Of a stretch of DNA of 59,631 bases, positions 33,778-42,428 are shown piece after piece. The position numbers and the translations under genes are program-made. Under the pieces are notes generated by a model. That model worked only from the letters and a program-made list of their open reading frames with translations. It was not told where the DNA came from and did no database searches. The stretch lies in the NCBI GenBank assembly GCA_030433215.1, contig JAUIMC010000022.1:1-59631 (forward strand). Reading direction: 5' to 3'. Each line of letters begins with the position of its first letter. Position 1 is the stretch's first letter. The stretch comes from Alphaproteobacteria bacterium. Its GTDB lineage: Bacteria > Pseudomonadota > Alphaproteobacteria > Caulobacterales > Parvularculaceae.

Positions 33778-34797
33778 ATGGATGCGCCGGTGCTGACCGC
33801 CGACATGGTTTCCGCAAAGGGCGTGCGCGCCGCCGCGAAACGGCTTGCAGGCAAAGCCGTCCGGACGCCGCTGCTGGAAAACGCCGTGCTGAATGAGCGC
33901 GCCGGCGGGCGCATTCTTCTCAAGCCTGAAATGCTCCAGCACTATGGCTCCTTCAAGTTCCGCGGCGCCTACAATCTGATCGCGCAATTAAATCCGGAGC
34001 AGCGCAAGGCCGGCGTTCTCGCCTGGTCGTCAGGCAACCATGCGCAAGGCGTCGCCTATGCGGCGAAGCTCATGGGCGCCAGCGCGGTCATCGTCATGCC
34101 GGAAGACGCGCCGCGCGTTAAAATGAACAATGTCCGCGCGCTCGGCGCGGAAATCGTCACCTATGACCGCTATACGCAAGACCGCGAAGAGATCGGCGGA
34201 AAAATCATGGCGGAGCGCGGGCTCGCCCTCGCGCCGCCTTTCGATCATCCCCATACGATCGAGGGGCAGGGGACGGTGGCGCTCGAAACGCTTGAAGATG
34301 CGGTGGCCCTTGGCCTTTCCCTCGACGCGTTTATCGTCTGCTGCGGCGGTGGCGGCCTGACGGCGGGCTGCGCGGTTTATCTCGAAGACGCTTCGCCTGA
34401 AACGCAAGTCTGGATCGCCGAGCCCGAAGGGTTCGATGAGAGCTGGGCCTCGATCCGCGACGGCGTGCGCCGGCGCGCCGATGTTTCCCAGCACACGGTC
34501 TGTGACGCGCTCGCCTCGCCGACGCCGGGCCGGCTGACCCTGCCGGTCATGGAGCGGCTGGTGCGCGGGGGGCTCGCCCTCACCGAAGAAGATGTGCGCG
34601 AGGCGATGACATTCGCCCATCATACCTTGAAGCTCACCGTAGAGCCGGGCGGCGCTGTGGCGCTGGCGGCGGTGCTGTCGGGCAAATTCGACGCGCGCGG
34701 CAAGACCGTCGCCTTGACGCTCTCCGGGGGCAATGTGGACCCGGCGCTGTTCGCTGCGGTGCTCGAGGGCCGGCCTCTCCCGGTTTCCACAGGTTAA
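33778..34797 (+). CDS. Threonine/serine dehydratase-like PLP enzyme
   Basis: A 339-residue fold-type II PLP enzyme. The PLP lysine is in YGSFKFRGAYN near residue 55, the glycine-rich phosphate loop in CCGGGGLTAG near 185, and SGGNVDP occurs near the C-terminus. The protein lacks the ACT regulatory domain of biosynthetic IlvA, so it resembles catabolic threonine ammonia-lyases or serine racemase-like enzymes, making 2-oxobutyrate or pyruvate and ammonia. ATG 33778 lies just before the conserved region; an upstream in-frame ATG is less likely. Confidence 0.88.
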   Translation: MDAPVLTADMVSAKGVRAAAKRLAGKAVRTPLLENAVLNERAGGRILLKPEMLQHYGSFKFRGAYNLIAQLNPEQRKAGVLAWSSGNHAQGVAYAAKLMGASAVIVMPEDAPRVKMNNVRALGAEIVTYDRYTQDREEIGGKIMAERGLALAPPFDHPHTIEGQGTVALETLEDAVALGLSLDAFIVCCGGGGLTAGCAVYLEDASPETQVWIAEPEGFDESWASIRDGVRRRADVSQHTVCDALASPTPGRLTLPVMERLVRGGLALTEEDVREAMTFAHHTLKLTVEPGGAVALAAVLSGKFDARGKTVALTLSGGNVDPALFAAVLEGRPLPVSTG

Positions 34798-35051
34798 TTT
34801 CACATTTCCGCGTGCGGAAAAACCGTCATTGAATGGTTACGTTTTGTTCTTAAATAGAGCGTGTCCGCGAAGTATGGCGGTCTTGCCATAAAAGGGGCGA
34901 AACTTCGCCCTTTGGCCCATAGAAGATGGGCCTGTGTAAAAAGACAGTCGAATTTCGCTTTCGGCGTTCACGCTTTGCTAGCCGTTTTCTTTGAAAATCA
35001 GCAGGGTCTGACGCCGGAAATGGGCCGAAAGGCAAAGAAAGAGAGAAGACG
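34798..35051 (+). promoter_or_regulatory. Structured leader upstream of the DUF1150 gene
   Basis: A 254-base gap with two adjacent hairpins: an AAAGG-GGCGA stem against TCGCCCTTT with one bulge (about 34891-34913), then a perfect GGCCCAT-AGAAG-ATGGGCC (34914-34932). About 120 further bases precede a weak purine-rich ribosome site. No gene is convincing here. DUF1150 often follows an Hsp20 gene, which is absent, so this could be a thermosensor-like leader or only leftover sequence. Confidence 0.4.
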
Positions 35052-35348
35052 ATGGCGGTAATGAAAAATGGCGCGATTTTGAATGACGGCGAAAGCAAGC
35101 CGTTGTCAGCGCGCGATTTTGCAGAACTCGGCGGGCGCAAGCTTGTCTATGTCCGCGCAGTTGCTGCGCGCGACGTGCTCGACGACCTTCTCGATGACGA
35201 TGGCGAGCTTTCGATCGAAGTGGAAGCCGACGACGTTCTTTATTCGGTGCATTCCTCTTCGGGAGAACGCCTGGCCCTGGTGGGCGATCGCGACCTTGCT
35301 TTCGCGGCGGCGCGCCAGCATGAGATGAACCCGGTCAGCGTTCACTGA
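35052..35348 (+). CDS. DUF1150 family protein
   Basis: A 98-residue cytoplasmic protein matching DUF1150, an alphaproteobacterial family usually encoded beside small heat-shock proteins: LSARDFAELGGRKLVYVRAV near the start, YSVHSSSGERLALVGDRDLAFAAARQHEMNPVSVH at the end in two adjoining blocks. Molecular function is not established. No Hsp20 gene is adjacent here. It converges with ptsN, 35 bases away. Confidence 0.85.
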   Translation: MAVMKNGAILNDGESKPLSARDFAELGGRKLVYVRAVAARDVLDDLLDDDGELSIEVEADDVLYSVHSSSGERLALVGDRDLAFAAARQHEMNPVSVH

Positions 35349-35383
35349 CGAGCCCTCTGCAAATTTCTATCTTCTGAAAAGCC

Positions 35384-35848
35384 TTAAGCGGCGTGATGCT
35401 TCTGGTCAGCCGTGGCGATGGCGAACAAGGCTTCGGCTGAGTCCGCGCCGCGAAGCGCCTCGCGCGCTTCGGCATCGCGGAAGAGGCGGGAGACCTTGGC
35501 GAGCGCTTTCAAATGCGCCGCCGTGGCGTTCGCCGGCGCCAGCAGCATGAAAACGAGATCGACCGGCTGGTCGTCCACGGCGTCAAAGCTGACCGGCGTT
35601 TCAAGGCGCGCGAGCACGCCGACGATCTTGTTCAAGCCTTCGATCTTGCCGTGAGGCAGAGCGACGCCGTCGCCGACCCCGGTCGAGCCGAGCTGTTCGC
35701 GCTCAAGGAGCGTGCCCATGATGTCCGCCGCCGGGCGGTCCACGATCGCACTCGCCTTGTCGGCGAGCGCCTGGAGCGCTTCCCGTTTGCATTTGGCCCG
35801 TAGGTCATGGATGACGCCCTGAGGGCTTAAGAGGTCCTGAAGTCCCAT
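35384..35848 (-). CDS. ptsN: Nitrogen-regulatory PTS IIA protein
   Basis: EIIA-Ntr of the nitrogen phosphotransferase system, a cytoplasmic signalling protein that takes phosphate from NPr and controls potassium and nitrogen functions. The phospho-accepting His is in GVALPHGKIEGL near residue 60; VFMLLAPANATAAHLKALAKVSRLF is the second family block. Length 154 is normal. ATG 35848 was chosen; the upstream TTG is less likely. It follows rpoN and hpf on the same strand, the classic rpoN operon order. Confidence 0.93.
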   Translation of the reverse strand: MGLQDLLSPQGVIHDLRAKCKREALQALADKASAIVDRPAADIMGTLLEREQLGSTGVGDGVALPHGKIEGLNKIVGVLARLETPVSFDAVDDQPVDLVFMLLAPANATAAHLKALAKVSRLFRDAEAREALRGADSAEALFAIATADQKHHAA

Positions 35849-35974
35849 ACGCTCACGCAAACACAGCTTGCCGGTTCGCAGCCACTTTCACTCGCTCAAT
35901 ACCCTAAGGTTTCCGTTAATCATAACCCCTCCGGGGTTTGGCGAGCCTGAAGCTCGCCGGCGCCGGCTTTACTC

Positions 35975-36565
35975 TCAAGAGGCTCCCGGATCAACCCATC
36001 CGATATGGCCGTCGCGGCGGCGGTAAACGACATTGATTCGCCCATGAGCCGCGTTTTTGAACACCACCGCAGGTTGTTCGGCGAGGTCCAGCTGCATGAC
36101 GGCGGCCCCAACGGTCATTTCCCGGAGCATGGTCTGGGTTTCGGCCACGATCACCGGGGCGGGGTCGGTCCCGTCGTCCTTGGACAAATCCTCGCCTTCC
36201 TCTTCGTCCCGGAAGGGTTCGATCAGGTAATAGGACGCGCTTTCGGCGGGCAGGGGCGGCTTGCCGTTGGTATGGTGGCTTTTCAGGCGGCGTTTGTAGC
36301 GGCGGACGCGTTTTTCAAGCTTGGCAAGGCTTTCCTCGAAGGCGCTGTAGGCGTCGCCGCCCTCGCCATGGGCCGCCAGGAACACGCCGGACGCCAGATG
36401 GGCCGTCAGATCGCAATCGATGAGATGGCGTTCCTTGGAGAAGGTGACGGACGCTTCCGCGCCGCGATCGAAATATTTGTGGACGCTGTCCTCGAGTTTT
36501 TCCGCTACGTGGGCCTGCAACGCATCGCCCAGATCCATGTTTTTACCGCTGACCTGAATGTCCAT
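35975..36565 (-). CDS. hpf: Ribosome hibernation promoting factor (long form)
   Basis: The 196-residue protein has the S30AE ribosome-binding domain (residues 1-100: MDIQVSGKNMDLGDALQAHV, EASVTFSKERHLIDCDLTAHL) and a C-terminal dimerisation domain (PVIVAETQTMLREMTVGAAVMQLDL and VFKNAAHGRINVVYRR in neighbouring blocks), which defines the long HPF that forms 100S ribosomes by itself. ATG 36565 follows a perfect AGGAGG. It sits between rpoN and ptsN as in many proteobacteria. Confidence 0.93.
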   Translation of the reverse strand: MDIQVSGKNMDLGDALQAHVAEKLEDSVHKYFDRGAEASVTFSKERHLIDCDLTAHLASGVFLAAHGEGGDAYSAFEESLAKLEKRVRRYKRRLKSHHTNGKPPLPAESASYYLIEPFRDEEEGEDLSKDDGTDPAPVIVAETQTMLREMTVGAAVMQLDLAEQPAVVFKNAAHGRINVVYRRRDGHIGWVDPGAS

Positions 36566-36642
36566 TGGACCTCCTGATATGGCGGCCCGTAAGAGCCGCT
36601 CCACCCGCCATTATATTGGCGCCGGGGCCGCGGATTAAAGGG

Positions 36643-38160
36643 TTAGATTGCGGTTTGCAACAACGCCCTTCGCCGCTGCACGGACGACGGAATATGTAAC
36701 GTTTCCCGGTACTTGGCTACCGTGCGCCGGGCAATATCGACCCCTTCGCTGCGCAGGATCTCGACGATCTTGTCGTCCGACAAAACCGTGTCCTTGGTCT
36801 CGGCCTCGATCATTTCGCGGATGCGGTGGCGGACGGCTTCGGCGGAATGGGCCTCGCCGCCGCTGGAAGAGGCGATGGAGGCCGTGAAAAAGTATTTCAG
36901 TTCGAAAAGCCCGCGGGGCGTCGCGATATATTTGTTGGAGGTGACGCGCGAAATCGTTGATTCGTGCATCTCGATTGCGTCGGCGACGACCTTCAGGTTC
37001 AGCGGGCGCAGATGTTTGACGCCATAGGCGAGGAACGCGTCCTGTTGGCGGACGATTTCGCTCGCGACTTTCAGGATCGTCTGGGCGCGCTGATGGAGGC
37101 TTTTGGAGAGCCAGTTCGCGTTGGCGAATTGCTCGGCGATATAGGTCTTGTCTTTCTCGTCGCCGCCTTTGACCGAAGAGATCTCCGAATAATAGCGCTG
37201 GTTGACAAGCACGCGGGGCAGGGTCTCGCTGTTGAGCTCCACCTTCCAGCCGCCGTCCTGCGATTGCGTCACGAACACGTCCGGCGCCACCGCCTGCACG
37301 ACGCCGCCGCCATAAGCGTAGCCGGGCTTTGGCGTGAGCGCGCGCACTTCCGCGATCATGTCGCGTACGTCTTCTTCATCTGCGCCGGTGGCGCGCATCA
37401 GGCCCTTGAGATCGCTTTTGGCCAGAAGCTCGATATTCTCGACAAAGGCCTGCATCGACGGATCGTAGCGGTCGCTGTCAATGAGTTGCAGGCGCAGGCA
37501 TTCCTTCAGATCGCGCGCGCCGACGCCGGACGGGTCGAAGCTGGTGATCATCTTGTGCGTTTGTTCGACATCGGCGGGCTCGGCGCCGAGCCGCTCGGCG
37601 ATGGCGTCGAGGTCTTCGCGCAGATAGCCGGCCTCGTCGATGAGGTCGATGATATAGGCGCCGATGAACAGGGCCTGCGGGTCGCGCGTCGCCAGATGGA
37701 GTTGCTCCGTCAGGTGATCGGCGAGCGAGATTTCCTTTTTCAGGGTCGCCCCGAATTCCTGGTCGTCGCCCTCAAAGCCGCGTCCCGACGACTGAACCGA
37801 GGCCCAGTCGCTGGGCTGGTAGTCGCCATAGGCGGCGTCGCTGCCGGAATCGCCCGGATTGACGTCTTCATACTGGACGTCGAGGGAGTCCTGGGCTTCT
37901 TTTGAATTCGCCTTGTCGACGCCTTCCCCTTCGGCGGGCTTGGCCTCGGGCTCTTCATTGTTTCTCTGGCCGCGCCGCTCTTCGGGGCCGTCGGCCGGCG
38001 TCTCGTCGCGTTCGAGAAACGGGTTTTGCTCGAGCTGGTCGTCGACATATTCGGCGAGTTCGAGATTCGACAGTTGCAGCAGTTTGATTGCCTGCTGCAA
38101 TTGCGGCGTCATCACCAGCTGTTGCGACTGTCTGAATTCCAATTTTGGTGTTAACGCCAC
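36643..38160 (-). CDS. rpoN: RNA polymerase sigma-54 factor
   Basis: A 505-residue sigma factor. The Gln/Leu-rich region I is visible (LEFRQSQQLVMTPQLQQAIKLLQ), followed by an acidic linker, the core-binding domain (FDPSGVGARDLKECLRLQL) and the DNA-binding end, where the RpoN box reads ARRTVAKYRE. It directs transcription with enhancer-binding ATPases at -24/-12 promoters. It lies 24 bases after lptB on the same strand and upstream of hpf and ptsN. Confidence 0.96.
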   Translation of the reverse strand: MALTPKLEFRQSQQLVMTPQLQQAIKLLQLSNLELAEYVDDQLEQNPFLERDETPADGPEERRGQRNNEEPEAKPAEGEGVDKANSKEAQDSLDVQYEDVNPGDSGSDAAYGDYQPSDWASVQSSGRGFEGDDQEFGATLKKEISLADHLTEQLHLATRDPQALFIGAYIIDLIDEAGYLREDLDAIAERLGAEPADVEQTHKMITSFDPSGVGARDLKECLRLQLIDSDRYDPSMQAFVENIELLAKSDLKGLMRATGADEEDVRDMIAEVRALTPKPGYAYGGGVVQAVAPDVFVTQSQDGGWKVELNSETLPRVLVNQRYYSEISSVKGGDEKDKTYIAEQFANANWLSKSLHQRAQTILKVASEIVRQQDAFLAYGVKHLRPLNLKVVADAIEMHESTISRVTSNKYIATPRGLFELKYFFTASIASSSGGEAHSAEAVRHRIREMIEAETKDTVLSDDKIVEILRSEGVDIARRTVAKYRETLHIPSSVQRRRALLQTAI

Positions 38161-38184
38161 ATGACCCCCGGGCCGTACTCAACT

Positions 38185-38988
38185 TTACATTTGGAAGCGG
38201 TCGCCCAGATAGACGCGCCGCACATCCTTGTCGCCGACGATTTCGCCGGGCGCGCCTTCGAGCAGGACCTCGCCTTCATGAATGATATAGGCGCGGTCGA
38301 TGATATCGAGCGTCTCGCGGACATTGTGGTCCGTGATGAGAACGCCAAGGCCGCGATCTTTGAGATGCGCGACCAGTTCGCGGATTTCCGCAATGGCGAG
38401 CGGATCGATGCCCGCAAAGGGCTCGTCCAGAAGCATGAAGGAAGGCGCGGTCGCCAGGGCGCGCGCAATCTCGACGCGGCGGCGCTCGCCGCCCGACAGC
38501 GCGATCGCCGGCGCGCCGCGCAGATGGGTGATGTGAAACTCGTTCAGAAGATCGTCGATGATGGTCTGCTGCTTATCCTTGTTGCGCTCGATGAGCTCAA
38601 CGACGGCGCGCAGATTCTGTTCGACGGTCAGTCCGCGGAAGATGGAGGCTTCCTGCGGGAGGTATCCGACGCCGAGGCGGGCGCGCTGATACATGGGCAG
38701 GTTGGTGACGTCATGGCCGTCGATCATGATGCGGCCGCGGTCGGCCGGGATGAGGCCGGTGATCATGTAGAAACAGGTGGTCTTGCCGGCGCCGTTGGGG
38801 CCGAGAAGGCCGACGACTTCGCCGCGCTTGACGCTCATGGAAACGCCGCGCACCACCGGCCGCCGCTTGAACGACTTGCCGAGATTCTCAGCCGCCAGCG
38901 CGCCGCCGCCCTCGATGACCTTGGGCTTCAGTTTGCGCGTCTGGTTCGCGTTGCTTATGGCGGTTTCGGTTTCCATATTGTCGCTCAT
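38185..38988 (-). CDS. lptB: LPS export ABC transporter ATP-binding protein LptB
   Basis: Cytoplasmic ATPase that drives lipopolysaccharide extraction by LptFG. The 267-residue protein has Walker A GLLGPNGAGKTTCFYM near residue 55, the ABC signature LSGGERRRVEIARALA near 165 and Walker B FMLLDEPFAGIDPLA, followed by the switch His in ITDHNVRE. An N-terminal extension of about 25 polar residues precedes the domain. Downstream of lptC and lptA on the same strand and 24 bases before rpoN, the standard order. Confidence 0.96.
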   Translation of the reverse strand: MSDNMETETAISNANQTRKLKPKVIEGGGALAAENLGKSFKRRPVVRGVSMSVKRGEVVGLLGPNGAGKTTCFYMITGLIPADRGRIMIDGHDVTNLPMYQRARLGVGYLPQEASIFRGLTVEQNLRAVVELIERNKDKQQTIIDDLLNEFHITHLRGAPAIALSGGERRRVEIARALATAPSFMLLDEPFAGIDPLAIAEIRELVAHLKDRGLGVLITDHNVRETLDIIDRAYIIHEGEVLLEGAPGEIVGDKDVRRVYLGDRFQM

Positions 38989-39073
38989 TAAGCGCGCCTC
39001 TCTTTAACGTTCCGTGAAGTTCAGCTGTTAACCTTAATGCACTGTTCAGCTCTGCCGCCGGGGCGGCCATGGG

Positions 39074-39577
39074 TCAGGACTGGTCGTCTTCCTCGCCGGT
39101 GAAGAACAGGCCGCGAATGCGCCGGCCCGGTTCGGGCGTGAAGCGCACCTTGCCGGTGTCGACCCAATAGGTGACCTTGCCGGCGGACATGACCTGCTTG
39201 CCTTGGGTGACGATCACGTTCTCGGTCATCTCGATGGTGCGGCTCGCGTCATTGAAGACCGCGCGCTCGCCGGTGATGGCTTCCTTGCCGTTCGAATAGC
39301 GCACCGCGCCCGTCGCCACGATGGTTTCGATATCGCCATCGTCATTGAGGGTGGCTTCGAGTTTTTCCGAGGTCAGGATGGCTTCGCCCTGAACGACGCG
39401 GACATGGCCGGTCCAGATCGCGTTGTTGTCCTGAAACTCCGCCGTGTCGCCGGTGATGTCGATCGGCTCGTCGCTGTCGCCGGCGGCGGAGATTAGCTGC
39501 GCCTGGGCGGGAAGGGCGCCGGCGCAAAAAACGGCGGCGAACAGGAAGAGGGGTCTCATCACTTGGGTCAGTCTCAT
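39074..39577 (-). CDS. lptA: LPS transport periplasmic protein LptA
   Basis: A 167-residue OstA-domain protein with a signal peptide (MRLTQVMRPLFLFAAVFCAG, cleavage near PAQAQ). Family features: DSDEPIDITGDTAEFQDN, TGHVRVVQGEAILTSEKLEA and RYSNGKEAITGERAVF, repeats that build the LptA beta-jellyroll bridge carrying LPS across the periplasm. The start overlaps the lptC stop by 4 bases, so the pair is translationally coupled. Confidence 0.94.
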   Translation of the reverse strand: MRLTQVMRPLFLFAAVFCAGALPAQAQLISAAGDSDEPIDITGDTAEFQDNNAIWTGHVRVVQGEAILTSEKLEATLNDDGDIETIVATGAVRYSNGKEAITGERAVFNDASRTIEMTENVIVTQGKQVMSAGKVTYWVDTGKVRFTPEPGRRIRGLFFTGEEDDQS

Positions 39578-40353
39578 TGCGGCGTGTTGCTTTCGGGGTC
39601 TCTGAGGGCGGGTTTTTCCTGGGCGTCCTGTGGCGGGGAGGCCGGTGCGTTTTTCGGATAGATGCGCATGCGCACATTGCCTTCGAAAACGATGCGGCCT
39701 TCGCTGTTATAGGCCTTCATGTGATCGGCCTGAAGCGTGCTGCCGTCGGTGCCTTCGCCGCCGACGCCGGCGTCGCTGGTGACCACTTCGTCCTTGATTT
39801 CAACCGTCGCCGCCGGCGACTGGAAGATATAGCTCTCCGCGCCGACATTGTGTTGAAGGGTGACTCTGTCCTCCAGCTCGAGAATGTTGATGTCCGAGCG
39901 GTAAACGCCTTTCTCGGCGGTGACGACCGTGGTGTCGTCGGTTTCGCCCTGAATGGCGCGGGGTTTGTCGAGGGTGACGACATCCTTGACTTTGGTGTTC
40001 TGAATGGCGGTGTTGGCCGTGATTTCAAAGGGCTTGCCCTTGTTGTCAATGCCCGCGAAACGCGGATTGGCCATGCGCAGCTCCTCCGCGGAGGCGGAGA
40101 CGTCCTTGAAGTCGTCGAGGAACGCCTTGTCTACGTCGTTGGATTTTGTGTTGAAGAAGAAGGCGGCGACCAGCACCAGCGCCAGGATCGGCAGGGCGAG
40201 GCGCAGGCGCTTGACCATGCGCGAGCGGGCGGCGGCCTTGTCGCCGGTGGTGCGCGCCTGCGAGGGCAGGCTGTCGAGCACGCGGCGGCGCTGCGGCAGC
40301 GGCGTCGGCGCATTGTCGGCGGGCTGATTCTTATCCGTGATGGCGGTCGTCAT
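39574..40353 (-). CDS. lptC: LPS export inner-membrane protein LptC
   Basis: A 259-residue protein with one membrane helix (LALPILALVLVAAFFF, about residues 50-67) after a polar cytoplasmic head, and a periplasmic LptC domain: ELRMANPRFAGIDNKGKPFEITANTA and related beta repeats. It takes LPS from LptBFG and passes it to LptA. The C-terminal tail is Pro/Glu-rich. It is the first gene of lptC-lptA-lptB-rpoN-hpf-ptsN. Confidence 0.93.
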   Translation of the reverse strand: MTTAITDKNQPADNAPTPLPQRRRVLDSLPSQARTTGDKAAARSRMVKRLRLALPILALVLVAAFFFNTKSNDVDKAFLDDFKDVSASAEELRMANPRFAGIDNKGKPFEITANTAIQNTKVKDVVTLDKPRAIQGETDDTTVVTAEKGVYRSDINILELEDRVTLQHNVGAESYIFQSPAATVEIKDEVVTSDAGVGGEGTDGSTLQADHMKAYNSEGRIVFEGNVRMRIYPKNAPASPPQDAQEKPALRDPESNTPQ

Positions 40354-40400
40354 GACCCCTCAGGTTTCCTTATGGTTCGAACGCCTCGCCCCCGCCCGGC

Positions 40401-40468
40401 AGGACAGCCCGGGGCCTGTCCTTCATATAGTCGCGCGGGGGCGGAAGGGAAACAAGGCCCGGGGCCTT
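40401..40468. terminator. Two hairpins between rnd and lptC
   Basis: AGGACAG (40401-40407) pairs with CTGTCCT (40416-40422) around an 8-base GC loop, and AAGGCC (40454-40459) pairs with GGCCTT (40463-40468) with a 3-base loop. The second lies 20 bases beyond the rnd stop on the minus strand and is followed there by GTTTCC, so it could be a weak terminator for rnd; the first is nearer the lptC promoter. Confidence 0.4.
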
Positions 40469-40487
40469 TTCGTTCGAAAAGAGGGGG

Positions 40488-41102
40488 TTACGAATGGGCG
40501 AAGATGTCGATTTCCGGCCATCCGGCGAGGTCGAGCGCCGCCCGGGTCGGCAGAAAGCCGAAGGAGGCCTCGGCGAGTTCGGTGCGGCCCTCCCGGGCCA
40601 GCATGGCGTCGAGCTTTTCCCGGAGGGCGTGGAGATGGAGGACGTCCGAGGCCGCATAGTCAATCTGGGCGTCAGAGAGGGTCTCCGCGCCCCAGTCCGA
40701 GGATTGCTGCTGTTTCGAGATTTCAACGCCCAGAAGCTCGCGGGTGACGTCCTTCAGCCCGTGCCGGTCGGTATAGGTGCGGCACAGCTTGGAGGCGATC
40801 TTGGTGCAGTAGACGGGCTCGGTGCGCACGCCCAGCCAGTATTGGAAAGCGGCGATGTCGAAGCGGGCGAAATGGAACAGCTTCAGGACCTGCCGGTCGG
40901 CGAGAAGCGCCTTGAGCCGCGGCGCGTCATAGCTCTTGCGGTCGAGCTGGACGAGATGCGCATCGCCGTCGCCGGCGGAAAGCTGGACGACGCATAAGGG
41001 GTCGCGCTGGGGGATCAGCCCCATGGTCTCCGAATCGATAGCCACGACCGGTCCGAGATCGAGCCCCTCGGGCAAATCGCCCTTATACAGATGATTGGTC
41101 AT
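40488..41102 (-). CDS. rnd: Ribonuclease D / 3'-5' exonuclease
   Basis: A 204-residue DnaQ-fold exoribonuclease. Motif I is VVAIDSETMGLIPQRDPLCVVQLS, with the metal-binding Asp and Glu; FHFARFDIAAFQYWLGV is motif II; and SDWGAETLSDAQIDYAASDVLHLHALREKL is the DEDDy motif III in two pieces. It lacks the C-terminal HRDC domains of full-length RNase D, as is common for short alphaproteobacterial forms. Expected role: trimming of tRNA and small RNA 3' ends. Confidence 0.9.
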   Translation of the reverse strand: MTNHLYKGDLPEGLDLGPVVAIDSETMGLIPQRDPLCVVQLSAGDGDAHLVQLDRKSYDAPRLKALLADRQVLKLFHFARFDIAAFQYWLGVRTEPVYCTKIASKLCRTYTDRHGLKDVTRELLGVEISKQQQSSDWGAETLSDAQIDYAASDVLHLHALREKLDAMLAREGRTELAEASFGFLPTRAALDLAGWPEIDIFAHS

Positions 41103-41170
41103 TGCGCCTGTCTTTTTCCCTCGCTGGTCCGCCGAGGCATAGCATTCTGGCGAATATTGTGAATACCGCC

Positions 41171-42331
41171 TTAAGCTGCTTTCCGAACCACGACCGAGCC
41201 TGCCGAATAGCCGGCGCCGAAGCCGCAGATGACGCCGATCTCCCCTGCGGCGAAATCCGCCTTGTTCTGATGGAAGGCGATGATCGACCCTGCCGAAGAG
41301 GTGTTGGCGTAGGCGTCGAGCACCACGGGCGCTTCCTCGCGGGTGGCGTCGCGGCCCAGCACCTTGCGGGCGATGAACTCGTTCATGGCGAGGTTCGCCT
41401 GGTGCAGCCAGAAGCGTTTGACGTTTTCCGGCGCGACGCCGAGATCGCCGAGATGGCTCGAGATCAGTTCGCTGACCATGGGCACCACGTCTTTGAAGAC
41501 CTTGCGGCCTTCCTGCATGAACAGCTTGTCCGTCGCCGGATCGGTCTGCGGATCAGCGAGGGCGCCGGTCTCGCGCTCGCAATGATTGAGGAAGCCGAAA
41601 TTGTTGCGGATATTGTTGGAGAATTTGGTTTTGAGGCGGGTGCCGAGAATCTCCCAGGCCTCGCCGGAGGGCGCCGCGTCGGCGCGCTCCAGGATCACCG
41701 CCGTCGCCACATCGCCGAAAATAAAATGGCAGTCGCGATTGCGGAAGTTCAAATGCGCCGAACAGATTTCCGGATTGACCATCAGGATGCGGCGCGCGCC
41801 GGCGCGAATAAGACCGAGCCCGGTCTCGATGCCGAAGGCGGCCGAGGCGCAGGCGACGTTCATGTCGAACGCAAAGCCTTCAATCCCGAGCGCGTCCTGA
41901 ATCTCGACGGCGATCGCCGGATAGGCGCGCTGCATGTTCGAGGCGGCGCAGATCACGCCGTCAATGTCGCCGGGTTTTAAATCGGCGGCGCGCATGGCGT
42001 CTCGGGCCGCGGCGACGGCGATTTCAGCAAGCAGCGACAACTCTTCATTGGGACGCGCGGCGATGCGCGGCGCCATGCGGTCGAGGTCGAGAATGCCCTC
42101 CTTGTCGACGACATAGCGCGATTTGATGCCGGACGCCTTTTCGATGAATTCTGAAGATGAGGGCTGGAGAGGCTCGATCTCGCCCGCCTCGATCTTCACT
42201 GCGTTCTCGTCGTTGAACCTAGCGACATAGGCGTTGAAGACGGCGACGAGTTCGTCATTGGAGATGGCGTTCGGGGGCGTGTAGAGGCCAGTGGCGGCGA
42301 TGCGCACGTCGGCGGCGATGGGGTCGGACAT
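41171..42331 (-). CDS. Beta-ketoacyl-ACP synthase III-like enzyme
   Basis: A 386-residue thiolase-fold condensing enzyme. The catalytic triad is present: Cys in FDMNVACASAAFGIETG near residue 155, His in FWLHQANLAMNEFI near 310 and Asn in YANTSSAGSIIAF near 345. It is longer than housekeeping FabH (about 320), with an insertion in the first third, resembling the PA3286-type group that can take longer acyl-CoA primers (recalled, not searched). It stands apart from the fab and plsX genes that usually flank fabH, so it may be an accessory synthase. Confidence 0.85.
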   Translation of the reverse strand: MSDPIAADVRIAATGLYTPPNAISNDELVAVFNAYVARFNDENAVKIEAGEIEPLQPSSSEFIEKASGIKSRYVVDKEGILDLDRMAPRIAARPNEELSLLAEIAVAAARDAMRAADLKPGDIDGVICAASNMQRAYPAIAVEIQDALGIEGFAFDMNVACASAAFGIETGLGLIRAGARRILMVNPEICSAHLNFRNRDCHFIFGDVATAVILERADAAPSGEAWEILGTRLKTKFSNNIRNNFGFLNHCERETGALADPQTDPATDKLFMQEGRKVFKDVVPMVSELISSHLGDLGVAPENVKRFWLHQANLAMNEFIARKVLGRDATREEAPVVLDAYANTSSAGSIIAFHQNKADFAAGEIGVICGFGAGYSAGSVVVRKAA

Positions 42332-42428
42332 TGATGAGCGCTTCCAGCTGAGGGGTTTTCGGCCAATTTGCGCTTTTCGGTCCCCCCGCGCAACTACAGT
42401 GCGCTGCGCCCCCTGAGGCCCTGAGGGC

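Noticed and set aside
34861-35061. 66-codon GTG-start ORF in the DUF1150 leader
   Set aside because: It spans both hairpins, lacks a ribosome site and reads as random basic sequence.
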